Source: a virus. Taken from it: DNA of 28,454 bases. Where the stretch lies: positions 1 through 28,454 of the IMG/VR virus record IMGVR_UViG_3300007735_000573, one strand, 5' to 3'. The translations under genes were made by a program, and so were the position numbers. This document shows, piece after piece, positions 28,405-28,454 of this stretch. A model generated the notes under the pieces. It had not been told where the DNA came from and did not search any database. It saw only the letters and a list, made by a program, of their open reading frames with translations. The first letter of the stretch is position 1; each line of letters starts with the position of its first letter.

Positions 28405-28454
28405 ATGAGCACGTTTCTAAACAAAAAGTGGGTGACTACGGTTCGGATTCTTTA
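28405..28454 (+). CDS. Start of an unknown gene (cut by the right edge)
   Basis: ATG at 28405, 4 nt after the preceding stop. The 16 visible residues start M-S-T-F-L-N-K-K-W-V-T-T-V-R. Too short to classify. Confidence 0.4.
   Translation, partial: MSTFLNKKWVTTVRIL

Overview
The window is part of the genome of a large tailed bacteriophage with a contractile tail of the T4-like type. Direct signs are a gp6-like baseplate wedge protein, a gp25-like wedge protein, a baseplate hub/spike-like protein, a gp55-like late sigma factor, a PhoH-like ATPase, two tail-collar fibre proteins, very tight packing with 4-nt ATGA overlaps, and a phage-borne tmRNA. No ribosomal RNA, integrase, transposase or ordinary tRNA is visible. 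The host cannot be named. The second-half promoters match the housekeeping sigma-70 consensus, and recognisable Shine-Dalgarno sequences are mostly absent.

Layout. Bases 1-19.8 kb are almost entirely minus-strand. Read in the direction of transcription, they hold small unknown genes, PhoH, two Ser-rich collar fibres, and a cassette of carbohydrate-active and modification enzymes: a GT29-like sialyltransferase, two possible fucosyltransferase-like GT-B proteins, a SPASM radical SAM protein, a GT8-like glycosyltransferase, and a plus-strand pair made of a 2OG-Fe(II) oxygenase and a degenerate phosphatase-like protein. After these come an HD-domain protein, a membrane coiled-coil protein, the gp55-like sigma operon, and the baseplate operon (hub, gp25, gp6, DNRLRE-like surface proteins), which runs off the left edge. 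Many of these transcription units carry a TAYTTAT(A/T) box 4-14 nt before the start codon. This is the likely late promoter read by the gp55-like factor.

Bases 20.1-23.5 kb hold the tmRNA (permuted ends, T-arm and a 16-residue tag) and two proteins whose N-termini resemble cleavable capsid-targeting propeptides of T4 internal head proteins. Bases 23.5-24.4 kb are mostly non-coding, with dispersed CCCAnnGAAA-type motifs, a direct repeat and a G-quadruplex-capable tract. They could be a replication or control region.

Bases 24.4 kb to the end are short genes of unknown function that look early. Nearly all start 6-10 nt after a strong TTGACt-N16-18-TAnact promoter, so their mRNAs should be leaderless or nearly so. 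Several -35 boxes contain the stop codon of the preceding gene. The working model is that host polymerase transcribes the right-hand genes and the tmRNA first. Phage sigma then switches on the left-hand virion and glycan-modification genes.
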